Source: an uncultured Oscillospiraceae bacterium (GTDB lineage: Bacteria; Bacillota; Clostridia; Oscillospirales; Acutalibacteraceae). From it: 5,263 nt of DNA. Shown piece after piece: positions 5,259-5,263 of the stretch. Below the pieces are notes generated by a model. The model saw only the letters and a program-made list of their open reading frames with translations, did not search any database and was not told the DNA's origin. How positions within the stretch are numbered: the stretch's first letter is position 1; each line of letters opens with the position of its first letter. The DNA lies in assembly GCA_905193585.1 (NCBI GenBank), contig CAJJPG010000120.1, forward strand, positions 1 to 5,263, written 5' to 3'. A program made the translations under genes and the position numbers.

Positions 5259-5263
5259 AACTT

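Noticed and set aside
5201..5263. Simple frameshift in the sortase.
   Set aside because: Of the other two frames, one stops almost at once and the other gives a short non-sortase peptide; neither restores the family pattern.

Overview
The window looks like chromosomal DNA from a low-to-moderate GC Gram-positive bacterium. A member of class Clostridia, possibly a gut Oscillospirales/Ruminococcaceae lineage, fits best. This rests on AGGAGG-type ribosome binding sites, consensus sigma-A promoters with AT-rich spacers, a ThiI without a rhodanese domain paired with its own cysteine desulfurase, and a class B sortase. The lineage is inferred from gene style, not from a database match.

Layout. Positions 1-950 (minus strand) hold a glycolytic glyceraldehyde-3-phosphate dehydrogenase gene (gap) that lacks only its last codons because the window begins inside it. 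Positions 951-1090 are a divergent promoter region: a near-consensus promoter for gap on the minus strand, a second one for the rightward gene, and between them an 18-bp near-palindrome that matches the Rex redox-repressor operator at 13 of 14 specified bases. Positions 1091-1672 (plus) encode a 193-residue protein that resembles the core of a histidine kinase (GHKL-type ATPase) but has lost its sensor, its G1 box and its ATP lid. Positions 1673-1801 hold a promoter, a perfect 6-bp-arm palindrome and a competing inverted repeat.

From 1802 to the right end there is one tightly packed plus-strand gene cluster with overlapping stop and start codons: cysteine desulfurase (1802-2941, TTG start), ThiI (2938-4107), a stand-alone CinA-type NMN deamidase PncC (4107-4601), and a class B sortase (4598-5221). 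The first two form a sulfur-transfer pair: the desulfurase makes a persulfide from cysteine and ThiI uses it for 4-thiouridine in tRNA and perhaps for the thiamine thiazole. PncC works in pyridine nucleotide salvage. The sortase is a membrane-anchored transpeptidase with no obvious functional link to the others.

The sortase frame ends about 60-90 residues early, before the catalytic cysteine. The sequence there stops resembling a sortase and runs into a small hairpin, which suggests a mobile-element or rearrangement border near 5205-5221. The points most worth following up are the Rex-like operator between gap and the degenerate kinase gene, the kinase-like protein itself, and the broken sortase end. 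I saw no CRISPR array, tRNA, rRNA or complete insertion sequence.
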